47,279 nt of DNA, taken from positions 1 through 47,279 of the forward strand of contig JBHICC010000020.1 of NCBI GenBank assembly GCA_046759385.1, in the 5' to 3' direction. How positions within the stretch are numbered: the stretch's first letter is position 1; each line of letters begins with the position of its first letter. This DNA is from JBHICC01 sp046759385 (GTDB taxonomy: Bacteria; Pseudomonadota; Gammaproteobacteria; Acidiferrobacterales; SPGG2). The notes beneath the pieces were generated by a model. That model ran no database searches. It worked only from the letters and a program-made list of their open reading frames with translations, and was not told the origin of the DNA. The translations under genes were made by a program, and so were the position numbers. Positions 8,192 to 16,960 of this stretch are shown here, piece after piece.

Positions 8192-9637
8192 TTATCCAGA
8201 CCCCTCTAACGTCCCACTGACGCGTACGATCTTCATGCTGTTCGTACCGCCAGGTTCGTGCAGCGGCTCACCCATGGTGAGAACGACCAAGTCACCCTCG
8301 CGCACAGCACCACGGCCGCGCAACTCGTGCACGGCTTGCGCCATGATCTGCGCCGGATCGTTGGAGGTATAGTCAAACGGTGCAGGATACACGCCCCGGT
8401 AAAGCGTTACCTTTCGCCGCGTCGCCTCGTAGCGCGTCATCGCGTAGATGGGCACCAAGGTGCTAACGCGCGACATCCAAAGCGCCGTCGCTCCGGATTC
8501 TGTCAGCGCCGCGATTGCGCGCACCGATAGATGGTTGGCGCTGTACATGACCGCCATCGCGATCGCTTGATCGATCCGCTCGAACTTGAGATTTCGACGC
8601 TCGCGGAACAGCTGCGATTCCTGCTCCTCCTCAGCAACGCGACATACGCGGTCCATGGCCGAGACTGCAGCCACCGGGTATCTTCCCGCCGCGGTCTCTG
8701 CTGAAAGCATAACGGCATCGGTACCATCCAATACAGCATTGGCGACGTCAGACACCTCGGCGCGCGTCGGAATCGTGCTGTCAATCATCGATTCCATCAT
8801 CTGTGTGGCCGTGATGACGACTTTGTTACGTTTTCGGGTCTCGCGAATGATGCGCTTCTGAATCGGCGGCAGCACCGCGTCTCCGATCTCAACGCCGAGA
8901 TCACCGCGGGCAAGCATCACCGCATCGGAGGCGTCGATGATTTCGTCGATGGCATCGACTGCTTCCGCCCGTTCGATTTTGGCGACAATCCCACCGCGGC
9001 CGCCCGCAGCGCTGTACAGCTCTCGAGCTTCTTTTATATCAGCCGCTGAACGTGGAAACGAGATGGCTAGGTAGTCAGCCTCAATCTCTACAGCCGTTTG
9101 AATATCGTTGCGGTCCTTGTCAGTTAGCGCGTTCGCTGACAGCCCGCCTCCTTGCCGATTGATGCCCTTACTACTCTTGAGCCCACCGCCACTGACGACG
9201 CGACAGATGATATCCGGTCCTTGCACCTGATCTACCCAAAGCGCGATGCGTCCATCGTCGAGCAGCAAGGTATCGCCACGCGCGACGTCTTCGCCAAGAC
9301 TCTTGTAGGTCACACCTACACGCTCCTGAGTACCCGCATCCAGTGGCATCTCCGTATTGAGAACAAACGAATCACCCTCCTGTAAACTGACCACGTTGTC
9401 TTGGAGCTTCCCGATTCGGATCTTGGGCCCTTGCAAGTCGACGAGAACGCCGACATGACGATTGTGTTCGCGCGCGTGCCGACGTACGGCCTCCGCACGT
9501 TGCCGGTGCACGTCCGTATCGCCGTGCGAAAAGTTAAGCCGCGCGACGTCGATACCTGCTTCGATTAGCTTTGAAAGCACTTTCGGGTCATCCGTCGATG
9601 GCCCAAGGGTGGCGATTATCTTTGTTCGTCGTAACAT
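8192..9637 (-). CDS. pyk: Pyruvate kinase
   Basis: A 481-residue pyruvate kinase catalysing phosphoenolpyruvate plus ADP to pyruvate plus ATP. Visible motifs are RRTKIIATLGPSTDD, VARLNFSHG, VAKIERAEAVDAIDEI (with the catalytic lysine), AVMLARGDLGVEIG and ITATQMMESMI. The C-terminal domain is complete (REGDLVVLTMGEP). Its length fits the ordinary bacterial type without a fused phosphohistidine domain. It is the third gene after gap and pgk on the same strand; only 27 bases separate it from pgk, so it is very likely in one transcript. Its end lies near the heptad array that separates it from the aldolase gene. Confidence 0.96.
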   Translation of the reverse strand: MLRRTKIIATLGPSTDDPKVLSKLIEAGIDVARLNFSHGDTDVHRQRAEAVRRHAREHNRHVGVLVDLQGPKIRIGKLQDNVVSLQEGDSFVLNTEMPLDAGTQERVGVTYKSLGEDVARGDTLLLDDGRIALWVDQVQGPDIICRVVSGGGLKSSKGINRQGGGLSANALTDKDRNDIQTAVEIEADYLAISFPRSAADIKEARELYSAAGGRGGIVAKIERAEAVDAIDEIIDASDAVMLARGDLGVEIGDAVLPPIQKRIIRETRKRNKVVITATQMMESMIDSTIPTRAEVSDVANAVLDGTDAVMLSAETAAGRYPVAAVSAMDRVCRVAEEEQESQLFRERRNLKFERIDQAIAMAVMYSANHLSVRAIAALTESGATALWMSRVSTLVPIYAMTRYEATRRKVTLYRGVYPAPFDYTSNDPAQIMAQAVHELRGRGAVREGDLVVLTMGEPLHEPGGTNSMKIVRVSGTLEGSG

Positions 9638-9664
9638 TTCTTCAGGGGTAAGATGCGTGACACC

Positions 9665-10846
9665 CTACGATTTCGCTCGTTCCTCGAGTATAGCAACGGC
9701 AGGTAGCTTTTTTCCTTCCAGGAACTCGAGAAACGCGCCGCCGCCCGTGGAGATATAAGAGACTTTGTCTGCAATCTTGTACTTAGCAATGGCCGCGAGG
9801 GTGTCACCGCCACCGGCGATGGAGAACGCTGGGCTTTCAGCGATTGCGAGCGCCAAGCGCCGTGTGCCATCAGCAAACTGATCGAACTCGAACACGCCAA
9901 CGGGGCCATTCCAGATGATCGTGGCGGCACCTTTAACGATTTCTTCAAAGACGGCGGCAGTGTCAGGACCGACGTCCAATATCATATCGTCGTCGGCGAC
10001 CTCATCGATTCGCTTGAGCTCAGTCGGACTGTCTGCAGCCAATGCCTTGCCGCACACCACGTCTACTGGCACTGGGATGTCCCCACCGCGTTCTCGCGCG
10101 AGCCTGATCAGTCGTCTCGCTTCGGGCACGAGATCAGGCTCGTAGAGAGACCTGCCGGCGTTTTGTCCAGCGGCGGCAATAAACGTATTAGCAATGCCGC
10201 CGCCGACGATCAACCGATCGACCTTGCTGATCAGTTGCTCTAGCGCCTGGAGCTTGCCGGACACTTTAGCGCCGCCGACGATCGCGACCATGGGCCGAGC
10301 CGGATCTTCTAGCGCGCGGCCGAGCGCCTCGAGCTCCGCCACTAGTAGCGGACCTGCCGAGGCGACCGGTGCGTACGCGGCGACAGCGTGGGTCGACGCC
10401 TGCGCGCGGTGTGCGGTGCCGAACGCGTCCATAACATAGATGTCGCACAAGTCCGCCATCCTTCGAGCAAGCCTGGCATCGTCTTTCTTTTCGCCTTTGT
10501 TGAAACGTACGTTCTCAAGCAACACCACATCGCCGCCGGCCAGCTCGACATCTGCCGCGAGCCAGTCCTTTACGAACGTTACGTCACGCCTTAACAGGCC
10601 TGACAAATGCTTGGCTACCGGTGCGAGCGAAAACCTCTCGTCGTATACGCCTTCCCCGGGTCGGCCGAGGTGCGACATCAGCATAACCTTGGCGCCGGCG
10701 TTCATCGCGTGCTCTATCGTGGGCAGCGACGCACGGATGCGCGTGTCGTCTGTTACCACCCCATCTCTTAGAGGCACGTTTAGATCTTCGCGTATGAGCA
10801 CGCGTTTCCCTGCGAGATCAAGCTCGGTCATCTTTATTACAGACAT
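9665..10846 (-). CDS. pgk: Phosphoglycerate kinase
   Basis: A 393-residue monomeric kinase that transfers phosphate between 1,3-bisphosphoglycerate and ADP. The N-domain shows GKRVLIREDLNVPLRDG and MLMSHLGRP; the hinge and nucleotide part show VAIVGGAKVSGKLQAL; the C-domain ends with the IAGGGDTLAAI and STGGGAFLEFLEGKKLP motifs. I chose ATG 10846 (MSVIKMTELDLAGKR) over ATG 10861, which adds five residues. Both are possible, but family members start close to the MxVIKM segment. It lies in the tkt-gap-pgk-pyk order seen in many beta- and gammaproteobacterial Calvin-cycle or glycolysis operons, although a 263-base repeat-rich gap separates it from gap. Confidence 0.95.
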   Translation of the reverse strand: MSVIKMTELDLAGKRVLIREDLNVPLRDGVVTDDTRIRASLPTIEHAMNAGAKVMLMSHLGRPGEGVYDERFSLAPVAKHLSGLLRRDVTFVKDWLAADVELAGGDVVLLENVRFNKGEKKDDARLARRMADLCDIYVMDAFGTAHRAQASTHAVAAYAPVASAGPLLVAELEALGRALEDPARPMVAIVGGAKVSGKLQALEQLISKVDRLIVGGGIANTFIAAAGQNAGRSLYEPDLVPEARRLIRLARERGGDIPVPVDVVCGKALAADSPTELKRIDEVADDDMILDVGPDTAAVFEEIVKGAATIIWNGPVGVFEFDQFADGTRRLALAIAESPAFSIAGGGDTLAAIAKYKIADKVSYISTGGGAFLEFLEGKKLPAVAILEERAKS

Positions 10847-10924
10847 TTTTCCAACTCTCAAAACTACTCAACCCAAAGGCCGCTCCTGTGTGTCTCGACA
10901 ACTGCTCCTGCGTTGTCCTACCTC

Positions 10925-10976
10925 CCTACATCCATGTAGGTCGCCTACACTCGCGATGCACAGGGATGTGCGAGTG
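10925..10976. repeat. Two adjacent hairpins in the gap-pgk gap
   Basis: A 7-bp stem (CCTACAT/ATGTAGG, loop CC, 10925-10940) is followed by a second 7-bp perfect stem (CACTCGC/GCGAGTG, 10948-10954 with 10970-10976) whose loop holds ATGCACAGGGATGTGC. A closely similar piece occurs in inverted orientation near the right end of the window (around 47220-47255), so this looks like a dispersed intergenic repeat rather than a local terminator. Confidence 0.65.
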
Positions 10977-11031
10977 CCGCTGAAGGCAGGATGCCGATAT
11001 GCGGCCGGCATTTGTGCGTTCCTGCACTTCA

Positions 11032-11104
11032 CGCCAAGGCGCAAAGAACACAAAGGATTTTTTAGCACACAAAAACCTTTGCGCCTTCGCGCCTCTGCGT
11101 TGGG
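11032..11104. repeat. Inverted repeat with 11-bp perfect arms
   Basis: AAGGCGCAAAG at 11036-11046 pairs perfectly with CTTTGCGCCTT at 11077-11087, with further imperfect pairing outside (CGCC... and ...CGCG/TGCG) and an AT-rich loop of 30 bases. It resembles, from memory, a repeat seen between genes of many proteobacteria. It lies just downstream of the gap stop codon and could act as an RNA-stabilising or attenuating structure between gap and pgk. Confidence 0.7.
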
Positions 11105-11109
11105 CGGTC

Positions 11110-12123
11110 TTAACGTGCGTTCATGAAGGTGACGGTGGTATCCAGCATCCGGTTGGAAAAACCCCATTCATTGTCGTACCAGGAAATCACCTTAACCAAT
11201 TTACCGTCGATGACCTTCGTTAGGTTGGCATCGTAGATGGAGGACGCCGGGTTGTGGTTGAAATCCATGGAAACGAGAGGGTCGTCGTTGTAAGCGACTA
11301 TGCCCTTGAGCCCGCCCTCGGAGGCTTCCCTCATGATGGCGTCTATCTCGTCCTTGTTGGTGTCACGGGCGGCAACAAACGTGAGATCAACTACGGATAC
11401 GTTTACCGTCGGCACGCGCATGGCGAAACCGTCGAGCTTACCGTTGAGCTCGGGTAACACCAGGCCTACCGCCGCTGCGGCACCAGTCTTAGTTGGGATC
11501 TGCGACATTGTAGCGGAACGCGCACGCCGCAGATCTGGATGATAGACGTCAATAAGCACCTGGTCGTTTGTGTAGGCGTGAATCGTGGTCATTAAACCGT
11601 GTACCACACCGATGCTTTCGTGCAAGGGCTTGACCAACGGGGCGAGACAGTTCGTAGTACACGACGCATTGGAAATGACGGTGTCCGTGTTTTTGAGTAC
11701 GTTGTCGTTTACACCGTAGACAATGGTCGCATCTACATCCTTGCCGCCCGGCGCCGATATGATGACCTTTTTCGCCCCTGCCTGCAGATGTGCGCTGGCT
11801 TTATCCTTACTCGTGAAAAGACCCGTGCATTCCATGACCAGATCGACCCCGAGGCTACTCCACGGCAGTTGTGTGGGGTCGCGTTCAGAAACCACCCGTA
11901 TTTTGTCCCCATTCACGACCAGCTCATCGGCTTCGATATTTACGTCGCCCGAAAAACGGCCGTGGACGCTATCGTAACGGGTCAAATGCGCATTGGTTTC
12001 GGCGTCGCAGAGATCGTTGATCGCGACAATCTGAATCTCATCCGTACGGCCGCTTTCATACAATGCGCGGAGTATGTTGCGCCCAATGCGCCCGTAACCA
12101 TTGATGCCTACCTTGATTGCCAT
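11110..12123 (-). CDS. gap: Glyceraldehyde-3-phosphate dehydrogenase, type I
   Basis: A 337-residue phosphorylating GAPDH. The Rossmann start is IKVGINGYGRIGRN; AINDL after the second strand fits NAD preference, but a Calvin-cycle type with dual use is not excluded. The catalytic cysteine is C155 in SNASCTTNCLAPL, and the C-terminal YDNEWGFSNRMLD is typical. It oxidises glyceraldehyde 3-phosphate to 1,3-bisphosphoglycerate or runs in reverse. CGGAGG lies before ATG 12123. It lies downstream of tkt and upstream of pgk on the same strand. Confidence 0.96.
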   Translation of the reverse strand: MAIKVGINGYGRIGRNILRALYESGRTDEIQIVAINDLCDAETNAHLTRYDSVHGRFSGDVNIEADELVVNGDKIRVVSERDPTQLPWSSLGVDLVMECTGLFTSKDKASAHLQAGAKKVIISAPGGKDVDATIVYGVNDNVLKNTDTVISNASCTTNCLAPLVKPLHESIGVVHGLMTTIHAYTNDQVLIDVYHPDLRRARSATMSQIPTKTGAAAAVGLVLPELNGKLDGFAMRVPTVNVSVVDLTFVAARDTNKDEIDAIMREASEGGLKGIVAYNDDPLVSMDFNHNPASSIYDANLTKVIDGKLVKVISWYDNEWGFSNRMLDTTVTFMNAR

Positions 12124-12160
12124 TTACAGCCTCCGATTCTGTAAGTAAACACCGCTAACT

Positions 12161-12216
12161 GTGAATCACGATTCGTGAGTGGTGATGTTTCGCGACTAAC
12201 GCTTAACGACTCATGA
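12161..12216. repeat. Heptad-period array running into the tkt stop codon
   Basis: From 12161 to 12216 the sequence can be cut in eight 7-base units with recurring positions: first GTGAATC-like units, then CTAACGC, TTAACGA and CTCATGA. The TGA stop of tkt (12211-12213 on the minus strand) is inside the last unit. The individual bases differ from the GTGAGGN arrays near fba, but the 7-base period is the same. Confidence 0.65.
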
Positions 12217-14247
12217 TCTCCGCTCAGCAAGAACGCTCTCGACTGTACGGGCGACATTCTCCGCGGTGAAACCGAGATACTCGAACACCGCCTTCGCCGG
12301 CGCCGATTCGCCGAAGCGATCGATACCCACCACAGCCCCGTCGAGTCCTACATAGCGCCGCCAAAAATCCGTTACGCCAGCTTCCACGGCAACACGCGCG
12401 ACGATATCGGCGGGCAGCACAGACTTGCGGTACGCCACGTCTTGAGTATCAAAAACGTTGGTACAAGGCATGGACACAACGCGTGCTGGTATGCCTTTGT
12501 CTGCTAATAGCGTCTGCGCTTCGACTGCCAGACCAATCTCAGAACCGGTGGCAATAAGGATCGCTTGCGGCTTTCCACCCGGTGCCTCGCGCAACACGTA
12601 GCCACCGCGCGCTATCGACTCCATGGTCTCTTGGTCGCGCGACTGAAACGGCAGGCTCTGCCGCGTGAAGACCAGGCTTGCCGGGCCGTCGCGCCGCTCG
12701 ATCGCCGCTTTCCAGGCCATGGCCGACTCGACGATGTCACACGGGCGCCATACCCACATGTTGGGGATCATCCGTAGTGAGGCGAGATGTTCGACCGGCT
12801 GATGAGTCGGCCCATCCTCGCCCAAGCCGACCGAGTCGTGCGTGTACACAAAGATGCTGTGTGCGGGAATCAATGCGGACATGCGCACGGCGTTGCGAGC
12901 ATAGTCAGAGAACACCAGAAACGTACCCCCGTAAGGAATAAAGCCGCCATGCAGCGCAAGGCCATTGAGGATAGCCGACATGCCAAACTCGCGAACGCCA
13001 AAGTAAATGTAATTTCCGTCGGGCTCCGCTTTGCTGATCGGCCGCGACCCTTTCCAGTCGGTATTGTTTGAACCGGTCAAGTCGGCAGAACCTCCGATAA
13101 GCTCTGGCAGCAGTGGTGCGTAACCGTTTAGCGTCGCCTGCGAGGCCTTGCGTGTGGCCATGGACTCGCTCTGCGCCGCGACTTCACGGATAAAATCGAT
13201 GGACTTCTGCTCCCAGTCCGCAGGCAGCTCGCCTTTCATTCGGCGTTCGAACTCAGCTGCGAGCTCCGAATGATTTTGCCGATACAGATCGAAGTGCTGA
13301 AGCCATTGTTGTTCCTGGTCTGCACCTCGAGCGCGTGCATCCCAGCCCGCATAGATCTCGGGCGGAATGATGAAAGGTTCGTACTTCCATCTCAGGTTCT
13401 CACGCGCGGCCGCGACTTCCTCGTCACCGAGCGGAGCCCCATGGGACTGATGGGTTCCCGCCGCGTTGGGGGCGCCGAATGCGATCGTCGTCTTACAATC
13501 AATCAGACTTGGTCGGTCATTCACCGATCGTGCCTCCTTGATCGCTTCGCTTATTGCCTCGGGGTTGTGGCCATCTACATCGGGTATTACATGCCAGTGG
13601 TAGGCCTCGAACCGTTTCGGCGTGTCGTCTGTGAACCACCCTTCGACTTTGCCGTCGATGGAAATACCGTTGTTGTCGTAGAAGACGATAAGCTTTCCGA
13701 GACCCAAGGTGCCTGCTAGTGAACACGCTTCGTGAGACACACCCTCCATTAGACAGCCGTCACCGGCGAACACGTAAGTGTGGTGATCGATAATATTGTG
13801 CTCTTCCCGATTAAACACCGCGGCCAACACTTTCTCGGCGATGGCCATGCCGACGGCGTTAGCTAATCCCTGGCCCAATGGGCCGGTCGTGGTTTCGATC
13901 CCAGGTGTGATGCCGTACTCGGGATGTCCCGGTGTCTTGGAATGCAACTGCCGAAAGTTCTTCAGCTCCTCCATGGGCATGTCGTAACCCGTGAGATGCA
14001 ACAGGCTGTAAAGCAACATCGAGCCGTGTCCGTTGGAAATGACAAAGCGGTCACGATTGAACCACTTCGGATTAGTCGGATTGTGTCGCAAGTAGTCGTT
14101 CCACAGTACCTCGGCGATGTCGGCCATACCCATGGGCATACCTGGATGGCCGGATTTCGCTTTTTGAACCGCGTCCATACTCAACGCGCGAATGGCGTTA
14201 GCGAGTTCACGTCGGTTCGGCACCGCATCCTGGGCCTTTACAGACAT
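12211..14247 (-). CDS. tkt: Transketolase
   Basis: A 678-residue thiamine-diphosphate enzyme that moves two-carbon ketol units between sugar phosphates in the pentose phosphate pathway and the Calvin cycle. The N-terminal part shows KSGHPGMPMGMAD, the thiamine site GDGCLMEGVSHEACSLAG followed by YDNNGISIDG, and the transketolase signature region. The central pyrimidine domain has THDSVGLGEDGPTHQPVEHL, and the C-terminal domain ends FGESAPAKAVFEYLGFT. GAGGA precedes ATG 14247. It is the first gene of the tkt-gap-pgk-pyk run. Confidence 0.96.
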   Translation of the reverse strand: MSVKAQDAVPNRRELANAIRALSMDAVQKAKSGHPGMPMGMADIAEVLWNDYLRHNPTNPKWFNRDRFVISNGHGSMLLYSLLHLTGYDMPMEELKNFRQLHSKTPGHPEYGITPGIETTTGPLGQGLANAVGMAIAEKVLAAVFNREEHNIIDHHTYVFAGDGCLMEGVSHEACSLAGTLGLGKLIVFYDNNGISIDGKVEGWFTDDTPKRFEAYHWHVIPDVDGHNPEAISEAIKEARSVNDRPSLIDCKTTIAFGAPNAAGTHQSHGAPLGDEEVAAARENLRWKYEPFIIPPEIYAGWDARARGADQEQQWLQHFDLYRQNHSELAAEFERRMKGELPADWEQKSIDFIREVAAQSESMATRKASQATLNGYAPLLPELIGGSADLTGSNNTDWKGSRPISKAEPDGNYIYFGVREFGMSAILNGLALHGGFIPYGGTFLVFSDYARNAVRMSALIPAHSIFVYTHDSVGLGEDGPTHQPVEHLASLRMIPNMWVWRPCDIVESAMAWKAAIERRDGPASLVFTRQSLPFQSRDQETMESIARGGYVLREAPGGKPQAILIATGSEIGLAVEAQTLLADKGIPARVVSMPCTNVFDTQDVAYRKSVLPADIVARVAVEAGVTDFWRRYVGLDGAVVGIDRFGESAPAKAVFEYLGFTAENVARTVESVLAERRS

Positions 14248-14324
14248 GAGTGTGTCCTCAGGTTAAGCATTGATTATCCAAGCACCGGCATGATCCGCGG
14301 GAAGCACGTGAAGTCGAGGTGATG

Positions 14325-14882
14325 TTACGTCCCGCCTTTCCACTTGATGGAGCAACCCATGCTCGCGATCTGCTCGGCGGGCCCTTGGCCAGTTTCGGCC
14401 ACAAGCTTCATGGCCTGAAAAAGCTCTCGCTCCGCCCCCGGCACGAGTTCCGTGCGGCTCGCGTCTAGTCGTCCCCGATACTGCAGCTTTAGATCGGCGC
14501 TATAGCCGAAGAAATCGGGCGTGCACACGGCGCCGTACACTTTCGCTACTTCTTGGGTCTCATCGAGAACGTATGGGAACGGAAAATCGTACGCCTTTGC
14601 CACGTTCTTCATGTTCTCGAACGAGTCCTCCGGATAATCCGTAGGGTCGTTAGACATGATACCGATACTGCCGATGCCGTACTGCATCAGCTCACGCGCA
14701 TCGCGCACGATGCGCTCGCGCACAGCCTTCACATAGGGACAGTGGTTACAGATAAACATAACCAGAAGACCGTTCGCACCCCTGGCTTTCGATAAGGTCC
14801 AAGTCACGCCATCCACACCGGTTAGGGAAAAATCCGGTGCGGGCTGGCCAAGATCAGCAACAGGTGTTTCGGTGCGTGCCAT
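14325..14882 (-). CDS. Thioredoxin-like/redoxin family protein (CNHC motif)
   Basis: A 185-residue protein of the AhpC/TSA-Redoxin type. It begins with GQPAPDFSLTGVDG, then FICNHCPYVKAV with C45 and C48. This CNHCPYV signature belongs to a thioredoxin-family group of unknown precise role in proteobacteria and cyanobacteria. The segments SNDPTDYPEDSFENM and YGAVCTPDFFGYSADLKLQYRG follow, the latter with a third cysteine before a TP cis-proline site. It may reduce peroxides or disulfides in the cytosol; there is no signal peptide. GGAGA upstream supports ATG 14882. It lies upstream of tkt on the same strand with 77 bases between them, so co-transcription is possible. Confidence 0.82.
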   Translation of the reverse strand: MARTETPVADLGQPAPDFSLTGVDGVTWTLSKARGANGLLVMFICNHCPYVKAVRERIVRDARELMQYGIGSIGIMSNDPTDYPEDSFENMKNVAKAYDFPFPYVLDETQEVAKVYGAVCTPDFFGYSADLKLQYRGRLDASRTELVPGAERELFQAMKLVAETGQGPAEQIASMGCSIKWKGGT

Positions 14883-15087
14883 GACGCGCTCTCCGTAAGC
14901 CCGCAACGGCTAGGCTCGCGGGCAGGACGCGGCGATTGCCAGTTCGGGGCTTGCGATTATCGCACGTTCCAGCCGCCATCGTTAACAGGACCGGTCACCA
15001 ACAAAACGCGGCTGTAACCCAGTAGACAAGCGACACTGCTGCCGACGCCACTTGCCTCTATCCCGAAGCAACTTGTATCTTGGTGCC

Positions 15088-16434
15088 ATGGATAACAACA
15101 CCATGGTGCGCCGCGACTTAAGCGTTGTTTGGCACCCGTGCACGCAAATGCGGGACCACGAATCATTCCCGCCTATCGCGATCCGACGTGGTCAGGGTGT
15201 GTGGCTGGAGGATTATGAAGGTAAGCGATATCTCGACGCCATCAGCTCATGGTGGGTCAATTTGTTCGGACATGCCAATCCCCGGATCAACGCTGCCATT
15301 GAGACTCAAGCAAGCCAGCTTGAGCACGTCATTCTCGCTGGCTTCACCCACGAACCCGTGATCGCATTGTCCGAACGACTCGTCAATCTCACACCGACTG
15401 GCCTTGACCGCTGCTTCTATGCGGATTGCGGCTCCGCGGCGGTCGAGATCGCACTCAAAATGAGCTTCCACTATTGGCGCAACCGCGGTCATAAGAATAA
15501 GACCCAGTTCATTAACCTTAGCAATAGTTATCATGGCGAGACCCTGGGGGCGTTGTCGGTTGGCGACGTTGCGCTCTACAAGGAAACATACGAGCCATTA
15601 CTGCTAAAGAGCATCACGGTGCAGTCGCCGGATTGTTATCAACGCGAGCCCGGCAGCAGCTGGGAGGAGCACTGCAGGCGCATGTTCGTACACATGGAGT
15701 GGGCATTGGAACGACACGCGGAAGATATATGTGCGGTCATTGTCGAGCCGTTAGTGCAATGCGCGGGCTATATGCGCATGTATCACCCGGTGTACCTGAG
15801 CCTATTGCGACAAGCATGCGATAAGTACAACGTGCACCTGATCGCGGACGAGATCGCCGTTGGGTTCGGCCGCACGGGCACCCTGTTCGCTTGTGAACAG
15901 GCGGGGATCCGTCCTGACCTTCTGTGTCTGGGTAAAGGACTGACCGGTGGTTACTTACCGCTTTCTGTTTGTCTTACCACTGACGAAGTGTATGCGGCTT
16001 TCTACGCAGATTATGCTGAGCTCAGGGCCTTCTTGCATTCGCACAGTTACACTGGGAATCCGCTCGCCTGTGCCGCCGCTCTGGCGACGTTGGATATCTT
16101 TGAGCACGACGGTGTGTTGGCCCAGAACCGAACCTTAGCAACACACATGGCGCAAGCTTGCGCGCGCTTCGACGTCCACGCTCATGTCGGCGATGTGAGA
16201 CAGACGGGCATGATCCTGGCACTGGAGATGGTCGCCGACAAGTCGACAAAAGCGGCGTTTCCTTGGCAGCAACGCCGAGGCCTGCGCGTTTACCAATACG
16301 CGCTCGGCAAAGGGGCGTTGCTACGACCCCTCGGTAACGTGATCTATTTCATGCCGCCGTACGTCATCACGCCCGACGAGATCGACATGCTCGCAGATAT
16401 CGCATGGGAGGGAATAACTCTCGCTACTTCGTGA
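15088..16434 (+). CDS. bioA: Adenosylmethionine-8-amino-7-oxononanoate aminotransferase
   Basis: A 448-residue class III PLP aminotransferase of biotin synthesis (KAPA plus SAM gives DAPA). The BioA-specific SSWWVN, with the neighbouring WHPCTQM and FGHANPRI, distinguishes it from other class III enzymes. The PLP lysine is K283 in LGKGLTGGYLPLS, the catalytic stretch IADEIAVGFGRTGT is present, and TGNPLACAAA follows. Starts at TTG 15052 or ATG 15103 are alternatives. It is a lone bio gene here with no bioF, bioC or bioD next to it. The TGA stop (16432-16434) falls at the beginning of a heptad-period region. Confidence 0.94.
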   Translation: MDNNTMVRRDLSVVWHPCTQMRDHESFPPIAIRRGQGVWLEDYEGKRYLDAISSWWVNLFGHANPRINAAIETQASQLEHVILAGFTHEPVIALSERLVNLTPTGLDRCFYADCGSAAVEIALKMSFHYWRNRGHKNKTQFINLSNSYHGETLGALSVGDVALYKETYEPLLLKSITVQSPDCYQREPGSSWEEHCRRMFVHMEWALERHAEDICAVIVEPLVQCAGYMRMYHPVYLSLLRQACDKYNVHLIADEIAVGFGRTGTLFACEQAGIRPDLLCLGKGLTGGYLPLSVCLTTDEVYAAFYADYAELRAFLHSHSYTGNPLACAAALATLDIFEHDGVLAQNRTLATHMAQACARFDVHAHVGDVRQTGMILALEMVADKSTKAAFPWQQRRGLRVYQYALGKGALLRPLGNVIYFMPPYVITPDEIDMLADIAWEGITLATS

Positions 16435-16509
16435 GTCACGAAATGCAAAGTCGAAACTTCGACTAAGTCTTACGGCTCACGGTTCACGGCCGACGGATCA
16501 CGGATAAAA
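16431..16509. repeat. Heptad-period array between bioA and the cheW-like gene
   Basis: From 16461 on, consecutive 7-base units end in ACG or CACG (for example GCTCACG, GTTCACG, GATCACG). The first 30 bases also show a weaker 7-base rhythm. Both the bioA stop (TGA 16432-16434) and the stop of the converging cheW-like gene (16498-16500) are inside this array. Confidence 0.75.
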
Positions 16510-16956
16510 TGCTTCTTTTAACGCGTCGAAGCTGGGAATCAGAAGTGTCCGTTCCCGCAGTCTGACGGTTGCCGCGACATAGGCACTCTCAACCTCGCCG
16601 GTTGAGCTTGGTGCAAGGCCTGAGCTTTCGTCGACTACGCGTGGAAAAGGTTCCTTGCTGCTGAGCACACCAAAGAAGTCTGCCTCACCCGTGCCTGGGA
16701 GTGGGTAGAACACGACGATCTTAGAACGTGGCCCAGGTGTCGCCGCGATGCCGGTCAGTAGCGTATCGAACGAGACCACCGCAATCGCTTTGGTCCGCCA
16801 CCCAAACACGCCGAGCACCCAGTGCGGAGCCAGGGGCAACGGGGCAGGTTCAGTGTAAGTAACGACCTCGGCTACCGTTGCACTCGGCACCAGGATTGGG
16901 AACCGTGCCGCTGGAATCTCGACTAAGTGAACGCTCGCTTCGGGTTGGCGGGCCAC
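16498..16956 (-). CDS. CheW-like domain protein, distal gene of the Chp operon
   Basis: A 152-residue protein with a CheW-like pattern: VHLVEIPAARFPILVPSATVAEVV, HWVLGVFGWRTKAIAVVSFDTLL (the G-x-x-x-WR-strand equivalent of the CheW core) and a final LLIPSFDALKEAFYP. It would couple receptors to the ChpA kinase, as ChpC does in Pseudomonas, but it is divergent and the assignment rests on pattern and position. The start is GTG 16956, four bases after the previous stop, with CGGAGG in the end of the previous gene, so translation is probably coupled. Confidence 0.7.
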   Translation of the reverse strand: MARQPEASVHLVEIPAARFPILVPSATVAEVVTYTEPAPLPLAPHWVLGVFGWRTKAIAVVSFDTLLTGIAATPGPRSKIVVFYPLPGTGEADFFGVLSSKEPFPRVVDESSGLAPSSTGEVESAYVAATVRLRERTLLIPSFDALKEAFYP

Positions 16957-16960
16957 GCAA

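Noticed and set aside
10440..11126. A 228-codon plus-strand frame with Ser-rich text
   Set aside because: Antisense of the first third of pgk and running through intergenic hairpins; no ribosome site.
11599..12144. A 181-codon plus-strand frame
   Set aside because: Antisense of gap, which has full catalytic motifs.
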